The notes: a model not told the origin generated them from the sequence alone. A DNA stretch of 64,000 nt from Shewanella sairae (GCF_023283535.1 NZ_JAKILT010000022.1:1-64000); one strand, 5' to 3'. Positions 25,217-34,799 are shown, counted from the first letter of the stretch. Translations and numbers: made by a program.

Positions 25217-27022
25217 ATGTCTAAACCAGCTTTGCTTCTTTCGGCGTTAGCCTTGTCTTTAAGTTTGTGCTCAGCACAAACCTTTGCTTCTATCGATGGC
25301 ATGAAACCTAAACCTGTAGCAGGGGCTCCATTAGGTTATATCATTCATAACCCATATGAAAATGCACCACTTACTGCTCTAGTCACTTTAGCGGGTCATA
25401 CTATTTCGGGCGTAGAAGTCACTGTGCATGCTAATGATGCCGATGGTGTAAGCCTGACTTATCAGGTTGATGATATGCGGGTGATGGATGAAGGCGGCGT
25501 ACCGATTTTTGGTCTGTATCCAGCATTTATGAATAAGTTTACCGTGAAGTGGATCGAGAACGGAGAGCGTAAATCTCACGATTATCAAATGCTGACGCCA
25601 GATATCGACATGGGCTTTTCTGAAAGTCAGTGGGCGAAAGCACCAATTGTTGAAGTTGAGCACGTCGATGCTGACTTTAAAGACAGACTGTACTTTGTTA
25701 ACTGGACCAATGCCGACGGTAAAGCTGCGCCACTGATGCACAACAACTCCGATGCTCCAGGCGCTTTTTCTTGGGATGGTAAGCCAGGATTTTTCATTAT
25801 CGATACCGCGGGTGATATTCGCTGGTATATGAATCCTTATACCACTCATGACGCCAAAACCTACGACAATGCAGGTTACGCTATGGGGATGAACGTCACT
25901 AAAGACGGCAACATGGTGTGGGTGCAGGGCCAAGGCTGGAAAAAGATGTCGATCATGGGGCGAATGATCTCTGAGCACAACTTACCGGGTAACTTTATTG
26001 ATGCCTCCCATGAGGGCATTGAAGGCGCTAACGGTAACGTATTTATTCGCGCAGCGGCTAAAGATTACCGCACCGCTGATGGCCGCTTGGTGAATACCGT
26101 GCGCGATCAGATTATTGAAGTGGATAACACTGGTAAGTTAGTTGATTACTGGGACTTAAACACCATCTTAGATCCTATGCGCGATGCAGCGCTGTTATCC
26201 CTTGATGCGGGCGCAGTGTGTTTAAACATTAACCTTGACGATGCGGGTCATCAAACCACAGAAGAAGATTTAGCGAAAGCACCATATGGCGATATTCATG
26301 GCGTTGCTACGGGTCGTAACTGGGCGCATGTTAACTCGATTGAATATGATCCAACAGATGACAGCATCATTTTGAGTTCGCGTCATCAGTCTGCTGTGTT
26401 TAAAATTGGCCGCGACAAGCAAGTGAAGTGGATTTTAAGTGCCAGTAAGGGCTGGAGCGACAAGTTCCAAGACAAGCTACTTAAGCCTATCACGGCTGAC
26501 GGTGAACCAATTTGGTGTAACGAGAAAGGCGCATGTCAGGATAAAGGTTTTGACTTTAGCTGGACATCACACACAGCGTATTTGGTGCCAGAAAAGGGGA
26601 CCTTGACTGTGTTTGATAACGGTGATGGTCGTGATTTAGGTCAGCCGATGTTTGCCAACGAAAAGTACTCTCGCTCAGTTGAGTATAAAATCGATGAGCA
26701 AAATATGACTGTGCAGCAAGTTTGGGAATACGGTAAGGATGAACTGGGCTATGAAGGCTATTCGCCAGTGACATCTATCGTTAAATACCAAGCGGATAAA
26801 GACAGTATGATGAGCTACTTCGCTTCTGCCGGTCTGTTTGGTTTAGGTGGTGGTTACGGTAACTTAAAGATGGATGACACTACGGGTAAGGTACAATCTA
26901 TCTTAGTTGAGCACAGATACGGCGAAACTAAGCCTGCTGTTCGCATCAATATCGACAGCCATGATATGTTTGCGACGGGTTACCGCGCTCAGGTTATTCG
27001 CGTCAATGAGATGTTGAAATAA
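25217..27022 (+). CDS. assT: arylsulfate sulfotransferase, periplasmic
   Basis: 601 residues with a signal peptide (about 1-24, SAQTFA). AssT moves sulfate from one phenolic sulfate ester to another phenol without PAPS through a sulfohistidine. The active site of the E. coli enzyme (H252, H356, R374, H436) appears here as H265 (SHEGIEG), H371 (WAHVNSIEY), R389 (SSRHQS) and the nucleophile H452 (SWTSHTAYL). C434 and C440 (WCNEKGAC) keep the exact spacing of the E. coli C418-C424 disulfide, which in some enterobacteria is made by DsbL/DsbI; no such genes are adjacent. The gene end is tandemly repeated. Confidence 0.92.
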   Translation: MSKPALLLSALALSLSLCSAQTFASIDGMKPKPVAGAPLGYIIHNPYENAPLTALVTLAGHTISGVEVTVHANDADGVSLTYQVDDMRVMDEGGVPIFGLYPAFMNKFTVKWIENGERKSHDYQMLTPDIDMGFSESQWAKAPIVEVEHVDADFKDRLYFVNWTNADGKAAPLMHNNSDAPGAFSWDGKPGFFIIDTAGDIRWYMNPYTTHDAKTYDNAGYAMGMNVTKDGNMVWVQGQGWKKMSIMGRMISEHNLPGNFIDASHEGIEGANGNVFIRAAAKDYRTADGRLVNTVRDQIIEVDNTGKLVDYWDLNTILDPMRDAALLSLDAGAVCLNINLDDAGHQTTEEDLAKAPYGDIHGVATGRNWAHVNSIEYDPTDDSIILSSRHQSAVFKIGRDKQVKWILSASKGWSDKFQDKLLKPITADGEPIWCNEKGACQDKGFDFSWTSHTAYLVPEKGTLTVFDNGDGRDLGQPMFANEKYSRSVEYKIDEQNMTVQQVWEYGKDELGYEGYSPVTSIVKYQADKDSMMSYFASAGLFGLGGGYGNLKMDDTTGKVQSILVEHRYGETKPAVRINIDSHDMFATGYRAQVIRVNEMLK

Positions 27023-27064
27023 CAGTGATATGTTGAAATAACAGTGATATGTTGAAATAACAGT
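27008..27064 (+). repeat. three 19-bp tandem repeats across the assT stop codon
   Basis: Units 27008-27026, 27027-27045 and 27046-27064 (GATATGTTGAAATAACAGT, first unit GAG) followed by a degenerate fourth start. Unit 1 contains the last codons and the TAA; units 2 and 3 repeat the terminus outside the gene. Confidence 0.92.
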
Positions 27065-27121
27065 GAGATGCTAAAGTGATTCAGTGCTGAAGTAATCGGT
27101 TGCAGAATCGAACCCACCAAT

Positions 27122-27150
27122 AAAAATAGCGCCATTAAGGCGCTATTTTT
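27122..27150. terminator. bidirectional terminator between assT and trpA
   Basis: Perfect arms AAAAATAGCGCC / GGCGCTATTTTT around ATTAA. T-runs on both strands serve the two convergent units. Confidence 0.9.
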
Positions 27151-27172
27151 GTATCTGTAGCTCGGCTATTAA

Positions 27173-27982
27173 CTAACGTGCGGTTGCCGCTTTCATATTA
27201 CGGGTAAATTCCGCAAGGGCGCTTAATAGCGCGGCTTCGTTGTTTTTATTGGCTTCAATAATTTTAACCACAGCAGAACCTGAAATTGCGCCAGCAGCGC
27301 CAGCATCAATTGCCTCTTTGACTTGAGCGGGTTCGGCAATACCAAAACCTAATAGTGGCGGCGCGCCATTAAACTCTTTCAGACGATTAAGAATATCGGT
27401 GATTGGCATACCCGCTTTTGACTCTGTGCCTGTTACACCTGCGCGCGATAACAAGTAGGTGTAACCTTCGCCTTTTTCGCTAACTAACTTTAAGGTATCG
27501 CTGTCGGCATTTGGTGGCGCGATAAAGATAGGGCACACACCATGCGCTTTAGCTGACTCGATAAACGGCGCAGCTTCTTCCACTGGCACATCGGCAATCA
27601 ATACCGAGTCGACACCGGCGGTTTGGCATTTTGCGTAAAATGCATCAACACCATTCGCGAACACGAGATTAGCGTACAGTAATAGGCCAATCGGTAGCTC
27701 AGGGTATTTAGCACGAATGCTCGCTAGCATCTCAAAGCACTGACTTGGTGTGGTACCGGCGGCCAAAGAGCGTAAATTAGCGCCTTGAATAACAGGACCA
27801 TCGGCTAGAGGGTCTGAAAATGGAAAGCCTAGCTCTAGGGCATCGGCGCCGTTTGCAACTAAGGTGTCGATGATTTTTAGTGATAATTCTGGTGACGGAT
27901 CACCTAAGGTCACGAATGGCACAAATGCGCCTTGGTTTTTTTCATTTAGGGCGGCAAAGGCTGCCTGGTAACGTTGACTCAT
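27173..27982 (-). CDS. trpA: tryptophan synthase alpha subunit
   Basis: 269 residues from the ATG at 27982, which has AGGAGA 6 bases upstream; the frame stays open 23 codons further but that part overlaps the trpB end and is not family-like. It cleaves indole-3-glycerol phosphate to indole, which tunnels to TrpB. Visible are [15 protein letters not shown], the catalytic E in [11 protein letters not shown], the catalytic D in SVLIADVP, and the phosphate-binding GFGIAEP and GAISGSAVV. Last gene of the trp operon, 10 bp after trpB. It ends in TAG. Confidence 0.97.
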   Translation of the reverse strand: MSQRYQAAFAALNEKNQGAFVPFVTLGDPSPELSLKIIDTLVANGADALELGFPFSDPLADGPVIQGANLRSLAAGTTPSQCFEMLASIRAKYPELPIGLLLYANLVFANGVDAFYAKCQTAGVDSVLIADVPVEEAAPFIESAKAHGVCPIFIAPPNADSDTLKLVSEKGEGYTYLLSRAGVTGTESKAGMPITDILNRLKEFNGAPPLLGFGIAEPAQVKEAIDAGAAGAISGSAVVKIIEANKNNEAALLSALAEFTRNMKAATAR

Positions 27983-27992
27983 TGCCACTCTC

Positions 27993-29204
27993 CTAGTTGT
28001 TTTGCTTGTTAGTTTGTTGCTCAACTTCTTGTTGCTCAAGAATGTCCGCAACCGTGAAGATATCTTTGTCGCCGCGGCCCGACAGATTAACCACTAATAG
28101 AGTTTCTTTGGTTGCCTCTTTGGCAAGTTTTACTGCGTAAGCTAAGGCGTGAGCAGACTCAAGCGCTGGAATAATCCCCTCACAGCGTGCCAGCAGCTGG
28201 AATGCTTCTAATGCTTCATCATCAGTGGCTGACTCGTAAGTCGCGCGGCCAGTGGCGGCAAGGTGCGCGTGCTGCGGCCCAACCGATGGGAAATCAAGAC
28301 CAGCAGACACTGAGTAAGATTCCTCGATTTGCCCTTCAACATCTTGCATTAGCGGCGCTTTCATACCAAAGAAAATACCGGTTTTACCATGCTTTAGTGG
28401 CGCGCCGTGCATTGGGGTATCAATACCTTTACCCGCAGGTTCTACACCAATCAATGCCACTTCTTCATCATCGATAAAGTCGGCAAACATACCAATGGCG
28501 TTAGATCCACCGCCCACGCAAGCGATAACCGCGTCAGGAAGACGACCTTCACGCTCAAGAATTTGCGCTTTGGTTTCTTCACCAATCATACGTTGGAACT
28601 CACGCACAATCGTTGGGAACGGGTGTGGACCCGCAGCCGTACCAAGTAGGTAGTGGGCTTTATCATAGCTACCAGACCAGTCGCGCATGGCTTCGTTACA
28701 GGCATCTTTTAGGGTGGATGAGCCTGAAGTGACCGGAATAACCTCAGCACCCATGAGTTTCATTCTAAATACGTTTGGTGATTGACGCTCAACATCTTTT
28801 GCGCCCATGTACACTTTACATTTAAGACCAAGTAATGCGCAGGCAAGGGCAGTTGCTACGCCATGTTGACCGGCACCAGTTTCTGCAATGATTTCTTTTT
28901 TACCCATACGCTTGGCGAGTAATGCCTGACCTAGTACCTGGTTAGTCTTGTGAGCGCCGCCGTGCAGTAAGTCTTCACGCTTTAGGTAAATTTTAGCCAG
29001 TGGGTTAGGGCTTAAATTACGGGTTAAAGTCAACGCCGTTGGACGGCCAGCATAGTTCTTTAATAGCTCGGTAAACTCCTGTTGAAAGCTTTCATCTTGT
29101 TGGGCTTCAATAAAAGCGCTTTCAAGCTGCTTAAGTGCAGGCATTAAGATTTGTGGTACGTACATACCACCGTATTCCCCAAAGTATGGGTTTAACTTGC
29201 TCAT
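27993..29204 (-). CDS. trpB: tryptophan synthase beta subunit
   Basis: 403 residues, PLP enzyme that condenses indole with serine. The PLP lysine sits in [18 protein letters not shown], the phosphate loop is [12 protein letters not shown], and GPQHAHL and the ending segment NLSGRGDKD are conserved. The start ATG follows AGGAC about 6 bases upstream. It is separated from trpCF by about 120 bp containing a hairpin and 15-bp repeats, the widest gap in the operon, so an internal promoter or processing site is possible. Confidence 0.97.
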   Translation of the reverse strand: MSKLNPYFGEYGGMYVPQILMPALKQLESAFIEAQQDESFQQEFTELLKNYAGRPTALTLTRNLSPNPLAKIYLKREDLLHGGAHKTNQVLGQALLAKRMGKKEIIAETGAGQHGVATALACALLGLKCKVYMGAKDVERQSPNVFRMKLMGAEVIPVTSGSSTLKDACNEAMRDWSGSYDKAHYLLGTAAGPHPFPTIVREFQRMIGEETKAQILEREGRLPDAVIACVGGGSNAIGMFADFIDDEEVALIGVEPAGKGIDTPMHGAPLKHGKTGIFFGMKAPLMQDVEGQIEESYSVSAGLDFPSVGPQHAHLAATGRATYESATDDEALEAFQLLARCEGIIPALESAHALAYAVKLAKEATKETLLVVNLSGRGDKDIFTVADILEQQEVEQQTNKQNN

Positions 29205-29232
29205 GTTCTTGTCCTATTTCTTTTCAATTTGT

Positions 29233-29317
29233 GGCCACAGGGGCTTTGCCTGTGGTGATAATTCTGTTTGCGTTCACTTCAGTTCTGCTTGCTTAAGTTC
29301 TGTTTGCTTCAGTTCTG
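29233..29317 (-). repeat. intra-operon hairpin and 15-bp tandem repeats between trpCF and trpB
   Basis: Three imperfect 15-bp units at 29273-29287, 29288-29302 and 29303-29317, each ending GTTCTG on the plus strand. Next to them is a CCACAGG...CCTGTGG hairpin at 29234-29255. They occupy most of the trpCF-trpB spacer. Confidence 0.7.
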
Positions 29318-29323
29318 ATTAGC

Positions 29324-30751
29324 TTAGTGCTGACGCAAAAGCTTAAACGCTGCGCTAATTTTACTTGGATCTTTAATGCCAGGGCTTTGCTCAAGGCCTG
29401 AGTTAAAATCTAAGCCATAAAATCCTTGGGCGGCAGCATCGAGGGCATTGTCTGGGCTTAACCCTCCAGCAAGTAATGCCGTCTCTTTATTGGGGAGTAC
29501 AGTTTGCCAGTCAAAAGCTTGGCCTGTACCACCAAATTGGCCAGCAGACTTGCTATCAAATACTACGCGGTCTATCCCCTCTGGGATTATCACTGAGTCA
29601 TTATTATCAAGGCTGACAGCAACGGCTTTCCAGATTTGAGTTTGGCACTTAAGCTCTGCAAAAATGGCTCTTAACGCATCGATTTCTAGTGCGGTTTCAT
29701 TACCGTGCAATTGCACCGCATAAAGGTTTAACTCCACTGCGAGTTGGGCAATCACATCGGTGGTCTCATTCACAAATACGCCAACCAAATTGAGTTTAGT
29801 GCCGCTGTTGTTAAGCTCTGTGACTAACTCTAGTGCTTGCTCTGGCGTTACCGCACGCGGAGATTTCTTCGCAAAGATAAGGCCGCCGTAGACTGCGCCA
29901 GCTTTGGCTGCGGCTTGCATATCTTCAAGGCGAGTTAGGCCGCAGATCTTGTTGTGGCCAAAGGTTAATGTACGGCAAGCAAGGTCTAAATCATCTTCTG
30001 CCATTAACGAGCTGCCAACTAAGAAGCCATCGACTAATGGCGCTAAACGGCGAACTTGGGCTTGGTTATAAATGCCTGATTCGCTAATCACCACTCTGTC
30101 TGCCGGAATATGCGGTGCAAGTTCCTCTGTGGTAGCAAGGTCTGTCGATAGATCGCGAAGATTACGATTATTAATGCCGATGATTTTTGCGTTAAGTGCA
30201 ATGGCGCGAGTCAGCTCAGCTTCATTACTGACCTCAGTTAAGATATCGAGTTGATACTTAGCCGCTTCGGTGGCTAGTGCTTGGTAGCGATTATCATCGA
30301 GTACAGAAAGCATTAACAATATTGCATCGGCGCCTTGATGAGCAGCTAACTTAACTTGGTATTCATCAACGAAAAAGTCTTTACACAAAATAGGCTGAGT
30401 GACGCGAGCACGTACACGCGGGATATAATCCATATCACCTTGGAAGAACTGTTCATCAGTTAATACCGAAATACCCGCCGCGTAGTGGTTATAAACATCG
30501 GCAATGGCATCGACATCAAACACATCACGGATAAGCCCTTTTGATGGACTGGCTTTTTTACACTCTAAAATAAAGCCTGCATTGGGCGCTTTAAGGGCAT
30601 CAAATAAGCTTCTGTCTGAGACCTTAGGTGTTAATGTGGCTTCAGGAAAGCGCTGTTTTAATGAATCAATATGTGCAGCCTTGGTATCAACAATTTTTGT
30701 TAATACGTTACTTTCTTTTACCGCGGGTGCATCTCTTAAATCCGTGCTCAC
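29324..30751 (-). CDS. trpCF: bifunctional indole-3-glycerol phosphate synthase / phosphoribosylanthranilate isomerase
   Basis: 475 residues, a TrpC-TrpF fusion as in E. coli TrpC. N-terminal IGPS domain: FILECKKASPSKG, CKDFFVDEYQ, LTEVSNEAEL, GINNRNLRDL and VISESGIY. C-terminal PRAI domain from about residue 265: KICGLTRLEDMQ, LVGVFVN, VQLHGNE and LLAGGLSPDNA. The start codon is GTG at 30751 (the adjacent ATG reads straight into TGA), with AGGAG inside the trpD end. It overlaps trpD closely (TAATGTG), implying coupling. Confidence 0.96.
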   Translation of the reverse strand: MSTDLRDAPAVKESNVLTKIVDTKAAHIDSLKQRFPEATLTPKVSDRSLFDALKAPNAGFILECKKASPSKGLIRDVFDVDAIADVYNHYAAGISVLTDEQFFQGDMDYIPRVRARVTQPILCKDFFVDEYQVKLAAHQGADAILLMLSVLDDNRYQALATEAAKYQLDILTEVSNEAELTRAIALNAKIIGINNRNLRDLSTDLATTEELAPHIPADRVVISESGIYNQAQVRRLAPLVDGFLVGSSLMAEDDLDLACRTLTFGHNKICGLTRLEDMQAAAKAGAVYGGLIFAKKSPRAVTPEQALELVTELNNSGTKLNLVGVFVNETTDVIAQLAVELNLYAVQLHGNETALEIDALRAIFAELKCQTQIWKAVAVSLDNNDSVIIPEGIDRVVFDSKSAGQFGGTGQAFDWQTVLPNKETALLAGGLSPDNALDAAAQGFYGLDFNSGLEQSPGIKDPSKISAAFKLLRQH

Positions 30752-30752
30752 A

Positions 30753-31811
30753 TTAAGCTCCTTTACCGGCTTGGCTAGCGTCGCTAAGCAGGGTCAATAA
30801 TTGGTAGGCTTTACCGCTGTTTATGGTCTCGAGTGCTAACGCTGTGCCTGATTTAATATCATCGCAAACGCCTGCTACATAAAGCGCACAGCCAGCATTG
30901 ATGGCAACGGCGTTCATGTGAGCGCTTTGACCTGTACCTTGTAAAATAGCGCGAGTGTACGCGGCATTTTCATCCGGTGCGCCGCCTTCTAAATCTGTTA
31001 GTTTTGCTTCTGTTACGCCAAGCATGGCAGGGGTAATCGTATATTCGATGATAGCGCCATCTTTTAGCTCATTGACTAAAGTGTCGCCATGCAGCGCGAC
31101 TTCATCAAGGCCGCTACCGTGCACCACCATGGCGCGCTTAATACCAAGGGCTTTTACGACCTCAGCAATAGGGGCAACGAGTTCTGGGCTATATACACCA
31201 AGTAACATAAAGTCAGGGCGAGACGGGTTAATCAGTGGCCCTAATACATTAAATAGAGTGCGAGTTTTTAGTGCTTGGCGAACAGGTACTGCATGAGCCA
31301 CGCCGCCGTGATAGTGCGGCGCAAACAAGAAGCACAGACCTAGCTCATCTAAGCAGTCACGCGCCGTTTCTGGTGCCATAGTTAAATCGATACCAAATTG
31401 CGCTAATAAGTCAGATGATCCAGATTTACTCGATACGCTGCGGTTGCCGTGTTTAGCAACCTTTGCGCCTGCAGCCGCTGCGACAAACGCAGCAGTGGTT
31501 GAGATATTAATGGTGTTGTGACCATCGCCACCTGTACCAACTATATCGACAATACCTTGTTTGACGGTTGCTTCACTCGGCGTCGGGAAGGCTTTAGCAG
31601 CTGCGCGTAGTGCATCTGCTGCACCTGAAATTTCATCAATGGTTTCACCGCGCATCTTCATCGCAACGAGCATACCCGCCATGGTGACTTCATTCATCTC
31701 GCCTTGAATAATTTGGCTAAATAGCGCTTTCGCTTGTGCTCGCGTTAAGCTATCGCCCTGATAAAGTGTTTCGATAAGGGCTGCAGTCGGTTTGATTTCT
31801 GTTTGAGTCAT
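30753..31811 (-). CDS. trpD: anthranilate phosphoribosyltransferase
   Basis: 352 residues; transfers phosphoribose from PRPP to anthranilate. The PRPP loop is GTGGDGHNTINIST, followed by KHGNRSVSSKSGSSDLL and FLFAPHYHGGVAHAVPVR. It is a stand-alone TrpD, unlike the TrpGD fusion of E. coli. The RBS AAGGAT overlaps the trpG stop region and the gene starts 5 bp after trpG. Confidence 0.97.
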   Translation of the reverse strand: MTQTEIKPTAALIETLYQGDSLTRAQAKALFSQIIQGEMNEVTMAGMLVAMKMRGETIDEISGAADALRAAAKAFPTPSEATVKQGIVDIVGTGGDGHNTINISTTAAFVAAAAGAKVAKHGNRSVSSKSGSSDLLAQFGIDLTMAPETARDCLDELGLCFLFAPHYHGGVAHAVPVRQALKTRTLFNVLGPLINPSRPDFMLLGVYSPELVAPIAEVVKALGIKRAMVVHGSGLDEVALHGDTLVNELKDGAIIEYTITPAMLGVTEAKLTDLEGGAPDENAAYTRAILQGTGQSAHMNAVAINAGCALYVAGVCDDIKSGTALALETINSGKAYQLLTLLSDASQAGKGA

Positions 31812-31815
31812 TATC

Positions 31816-32430
31816 TTATCCTTTATCGTTATGCTGGCCGCTTTGCTTCAATGCGTGCGCTAAATAATCTAAGCTTTGTACTAATAGTTGGCTACCTAAA
31901 GTCGTTAAAATTGACTCGGGATGAAACTGAAAGCCAACCGCTTTATCTTGGCGGTGAATAATCGCCATTGGCATCTCTTCTGTGGTGGCAATCACTTCTA
32001 AACAATCAGGTACTTTGGTCGCCACTAAGCTGTGATAACGGGCTACAGGCAGCGGTGAGGGTAAGCCGCTAAAGATATCCTCACCGTTGTGGTAAGTCGG
32101 GCTAGCCTTACCGTGCACCACTTGGTCTGCACGCTCAACTTTACCGCCATAATGCTCAACTAAAGCTTGGTGCCCAAGGCATATACCTAGCATAGGTACT
32201 TTACCAGCGACACATTCAATTAAGGCCATTAATGAACCTGCTTCATGGGGCGCGCCAGGTCCTGGAGATAATACTAATGCTGTAGGTACGGTTTCGTTTA
32301 ATAGCTTGCTGGCAATAAAGTCGGCGTCTACATCGTTACGGTAAATCACCACTTCATAGCCTAAGCTTCTGAACTGATCCACTAGGTTGTAGGTGAATGA
32401 GTCGAAGTTATCCAGTAGATAGATTTTCAT
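31816..32430 (-). CDS. trpG: anthranilate synthase component II (glutamine amidotransferase)
   Basis: 204 residues, class I glutamine amidotransferase that supplies ammonia to TrpE. Nucleophile cysteine in GICLGHQALVEHYGG, oxyanion segment LVLSPGPGAPHEAG, and the His-Glu pair in FQFHPESILT. Its ATG overlaps the trpE stop by 4 bp (ATGA), fixing stoichiometric expression with TrpE. It could also serve folate synthesis in some bacteria, but the operon position assigns it to tryptophan. Confidence 0.96.
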   Translation of the reverse strand: MKIYLLDNFDSFTYNLVDQFRSLGYEVVIYRNDVDADFIASKLLNETVPTALVLSPGPGAPHEAGSLMALIECVAGKVPMLGICLGHQALVEHYGGKVERADQVVHGKASPTYHNGEDIFSGLPSPLPVARYHSLVATKVPDCLEVIATTEEMPMAIIHRQDKAVGFQFHPESILTTLGSQLLVQSLDYLAHALKQSGQHNDKG

Positions 32431-34010
32431 CGTCCACCTCCCATTTTAATCGCTGAAATAACCGCTTGTGCCTTTTGACGAGTTTCGTCTGCTTCTGCTT
32501 GTGGATCTGAGTCGAACACCACGCCTGCACCCGCTTGAATAAAGGCGGTTCCCTCTTTGACAAAAGCGGATCGGATAACAATACAGGTATCCATATCGCC
32601 TAGGCCATTTAAGTAACCGACCGCTCCGCCGTAACTGCCGCGACGAGTCTTTTCAGCGCCGCGAATAAGCTGGGCTGCGCTAACTTTTGGCGCGCCAGTT
32701 AAGGTGCCCATGTTCATGCAAGCTTGGTAGGCGTGCAGAGCATCTAAATCGTTGCGAAGCTGACCGGTAACACGGCTAACAAGGTGCATCACATGGCTAT
32801 ATCTATCGACTTTTAAAAGCTCTGGTACTTTACGGGTACCACTTTGGCTAATGCGAGCGATATCGTTACGGGCAAGATCGACCAGCATGATGTGCTCTGA
32901 TAGCTCTTTCTTATCTAAGCGCAGCTCAAGCTCATTGCGGCTATCAAGATCAAAATCAATTTCACCGCTGGCAGTTTTGCCGCGCTTGCGGGTGCCGGCA
33001 ATTGGGTAGATCTCGACTTGATTGGTTTGTGCTTCATATTTGAGCGCACTTTCTGGCGATGCGCCAAATAAGGTGAAGTCATCACCGCGAAAGTAAAACA
33101 TGTAAGGACTAGGATTTGTCAGTCTTAATGCGCGGTAAGCACCTAACGTGTTTGGGCAAGGTAGGCTAAAGCTGCGCGATGGTACGACTTGAAAAATATC
33201 GCCAGCAATAATGTGCTGTTTGAGATCAATGACGGTACTTTTAAAATCATTGTCTGAAATATTAACTTGGGTGTCGGCATCAATGCTGATGAGTTCTGCT
33301 ACCAGCGGTAATGACTGGCAAGCTTGTTGTAACTCAGCCATACGCTGAGCCAGTGACACGCTAACGCTATCAAGTGGGCTTTGCGCTGGTTGTACAAACT
33401 GGTGGGTAACAATTTCAGCACTTTGCTGCTGATGATCAACAAGAATAAGGGTTTCTGCTAGATAAAACAGGTAATCAGGGCAGGTGTTATCACCCTCTGG
33501 TACGCTTGGTAGTGGCTCTACTGTATCGATAAGATCATAAGCCAATACGCCGCCTAAAAACAGGTCTTCAAACTCAGGGCTTTCATCACAGCGAATGTGC
33601 TTCACTAACAGTCTTAAACCATCGAGTGGTGAGGTTGATTTTAAACGTGCATCTTCATCAAGCTGGCTAGCATCTTTGTGTAACGTAAGGCTTAAGTTCG
33701 CTGTATCAGATTGATTTATTTCTGTAGCTGGAAAATCTTTTTCGAAGAAAGATTTTATAGGTAAAAGCAGGGCTTGACCGTTATCTGTTAAGGCGTCAAA
33801 CGTAAGCTGGTAGCCATCACAACGGATCTTCATCGCCGCATGAGTTAAGACGATGCTTTTTAAGTGGTCTTTGCTGTCTATTTCAGCAGATTCCAGCAGC
33901 ATAGTATGAGGCGCATCTTGAGTCACATGCTGATATAAGCGTAGCGGATCATCGTGATAAGCCAACTGCTGTTTTTGAGTGACGACTCTAGCGATAGTCT
34001 CAGTAGTCAT
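32427..34010 (-). CDS. trpE: anthranilate synthase component I
   Basis: 527 residues; makes anthranilate from chorismate and ammonia. The feedback site element LLES (in HTMLLESAEIDSKD, near residue 38) indicates tryptophan inhibition. The catalytic C-terminal domain has IFQVVPSRSF, GASPES, PIAGTRKRG, DLARNDIARI and GAPKVSAAQLI. First structural gene of the operon, about 225 bp after trpL, and so under attenuation control. Confidence 0.97.
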   Translation of the reverse strand: MTTETIARVVTQKQQLAYHDDPLRLYQHVTQDAPHTMLLESAEIDSKDHLKSIVLTHAAMKIRCDGYQLTFDALTDNGQALLLPIKSFFEKDFPATEINQSDTANLSLTLHKDASQLDEDARLKSTSPLDGLRLLVKHIRCDESPEFEDLFLGGVLAYDLIDTVEPLPSVPEGDNTCPDYLFYLAETLILVDHQQQSAEIVTHQFVQPAQSPLDSVSVSLAQRMAELQQACQSLPLVAELISIDADTQVNISDNDFKSTVIDLKQHIIAGDIFQVVPSRSFSLPCPNTLGAYRALRLTNPSPYMFYFRGDDFTLFGASPESALKYEAQTNQVEIYPIAGTRKRGKTASGEIDFDLDSRNELELRLDKKELSEHIMLVDLARNDIARISQSGTRKVPELLKVDRYSHVMHLVSRVTGQLRNDLDALHAYQACMNMGTLTGAPKVSAAQLIRGAEKTRRGSYGGAVGYLNGLGDMDTCIVIRSAFVKEGTAFIQAGAGVVFDSDPQAEADETRQKAQAVISAIKMGGGR

Positions 34011-34150
34011 TTTGATGCTCCTGCCTTGTAGGGTGACGCATTATTCATTGTTTTATCTCACTTTATCTTATACCAACCGGCTTAACTAGAAGATTTGATT
34101 GGTCATTCCCCGCTGCCTTGGGCTTGTCGTTTCTCGCTATTTAAAAGTTA

Positions 34151-34181
34151 GATACAAGAAAGCCCGCAACATGTGCGGGCT
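34151..34181 (-). terminator. trp attenuator terminator
   Basis: On the minus strand, AGCCCGCACATGTTGCGGGC then TTTCTTGT, near-identical in design to the E. coli trp attenuator. The 5' arm (AGCCCGC) can instead pair with the upstream TAGCGGGT that overlaps the trpL stop, forming the antiterminator. Confidence 0.92.
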
Positions 34182-34233
34182 TTTTTGTTGAATCTTGTCT
34201 CAATATTTTGAGTACACAGTTCCACACCACCCG

Positions 34234-34290
34234 CTAAGTTGGGAAGTGACACCACCAATTAATGTTTTGGAAAGTTGTAAACTGTGTCAT
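34234..34290 (-). CDS. trpL: trp operon leader peptide
   Basis: 18-residue frame MTQFTTFQNINWWCHFPT with tandem Trp codons at residues 12-13, ending TAG at 34234. It lies about 60 bp before the attenuator hairpin. When charged tRNA-Trp is scarce the ribosome should stall at the two UGG codons, allowing the 2:3 antiterminator; otherwise the terminator forms. No strong Shine-Dalgarno is present (AAGTG about 12 bases upstream). Confidence 0.93.
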   Translation of the reverse strand: MTQFTTFQNINWWCHFPT

Positions 34291-34322
34291 TTGAAATTCA
34301 CTTGTTTGTTTTAGTGGGTATA

Positions 34323-34351
34323 TAAAAACATTTACGAGACAAATCTGTCAA
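34323..34351 (-). promoter_or_regulatory. probable trp operon promoter
   Basis: Consensus -35 TTGACA at 34351-34346, 17-base spacer, then an AT-rich -10 (TTTTTA/TTTATA) at about 34328-34323 on the minus strand, roughly 35 bp before trpL. A TrpR operator was not recognised. Confidence 0.65.
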
Positions 34352-34799
34352 TCGAATATTGTTGTTTTTGAATGATCTTCATCAAATAAATGAACGGGTC
34401 GACCAAAAACAATTAATAAATTGATTTTCCCCTTAAATTTGAGTGGAATTCACTAAAAATTTAACTTGTAAATATTATGAACCTTGCTGGAAATAGCTGC
34501 CTATGACTACAGGCTGAGCAACAATTAAGCGTGATATAAGCGTTGTGATTGAAAATTGTACTTGCTCTATGGGGTTTTATTGCCATCTTTGTGAGCTTTA
34601 GCACTATTGCTATATTGGTAAGCTTGAATGAACTCTCGTTGGCTGTCTATGTGTAGCTTAATTGTTGCATTTACAGTATGTTCACAGCGAGTAAAGTTGC
34701 ATTAGCTTAAGCTAATCTAGATTCTGCATGATGGATTCAGAGTTAAGTTATGACGAGTACATTTGACTAATTAAATTCACACCACAAGGAGAGTGTAAA
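34352..34799. other. intergenic region between trp promoter and esterase gene
   Basis: About 450 AT-rich bp with no supported gene on either strand. Nothing recognisable except the Shine-Dalgarno AAGGAGAG directly before the ATG at 34800. Confidence 0.4.

Noticed and set aside
25388..25978. 196-codon minus-strand frame inside assT
   Set aside because: Antisense shadow of a well-conserved gene; no RBS and no protein-like family sequence.
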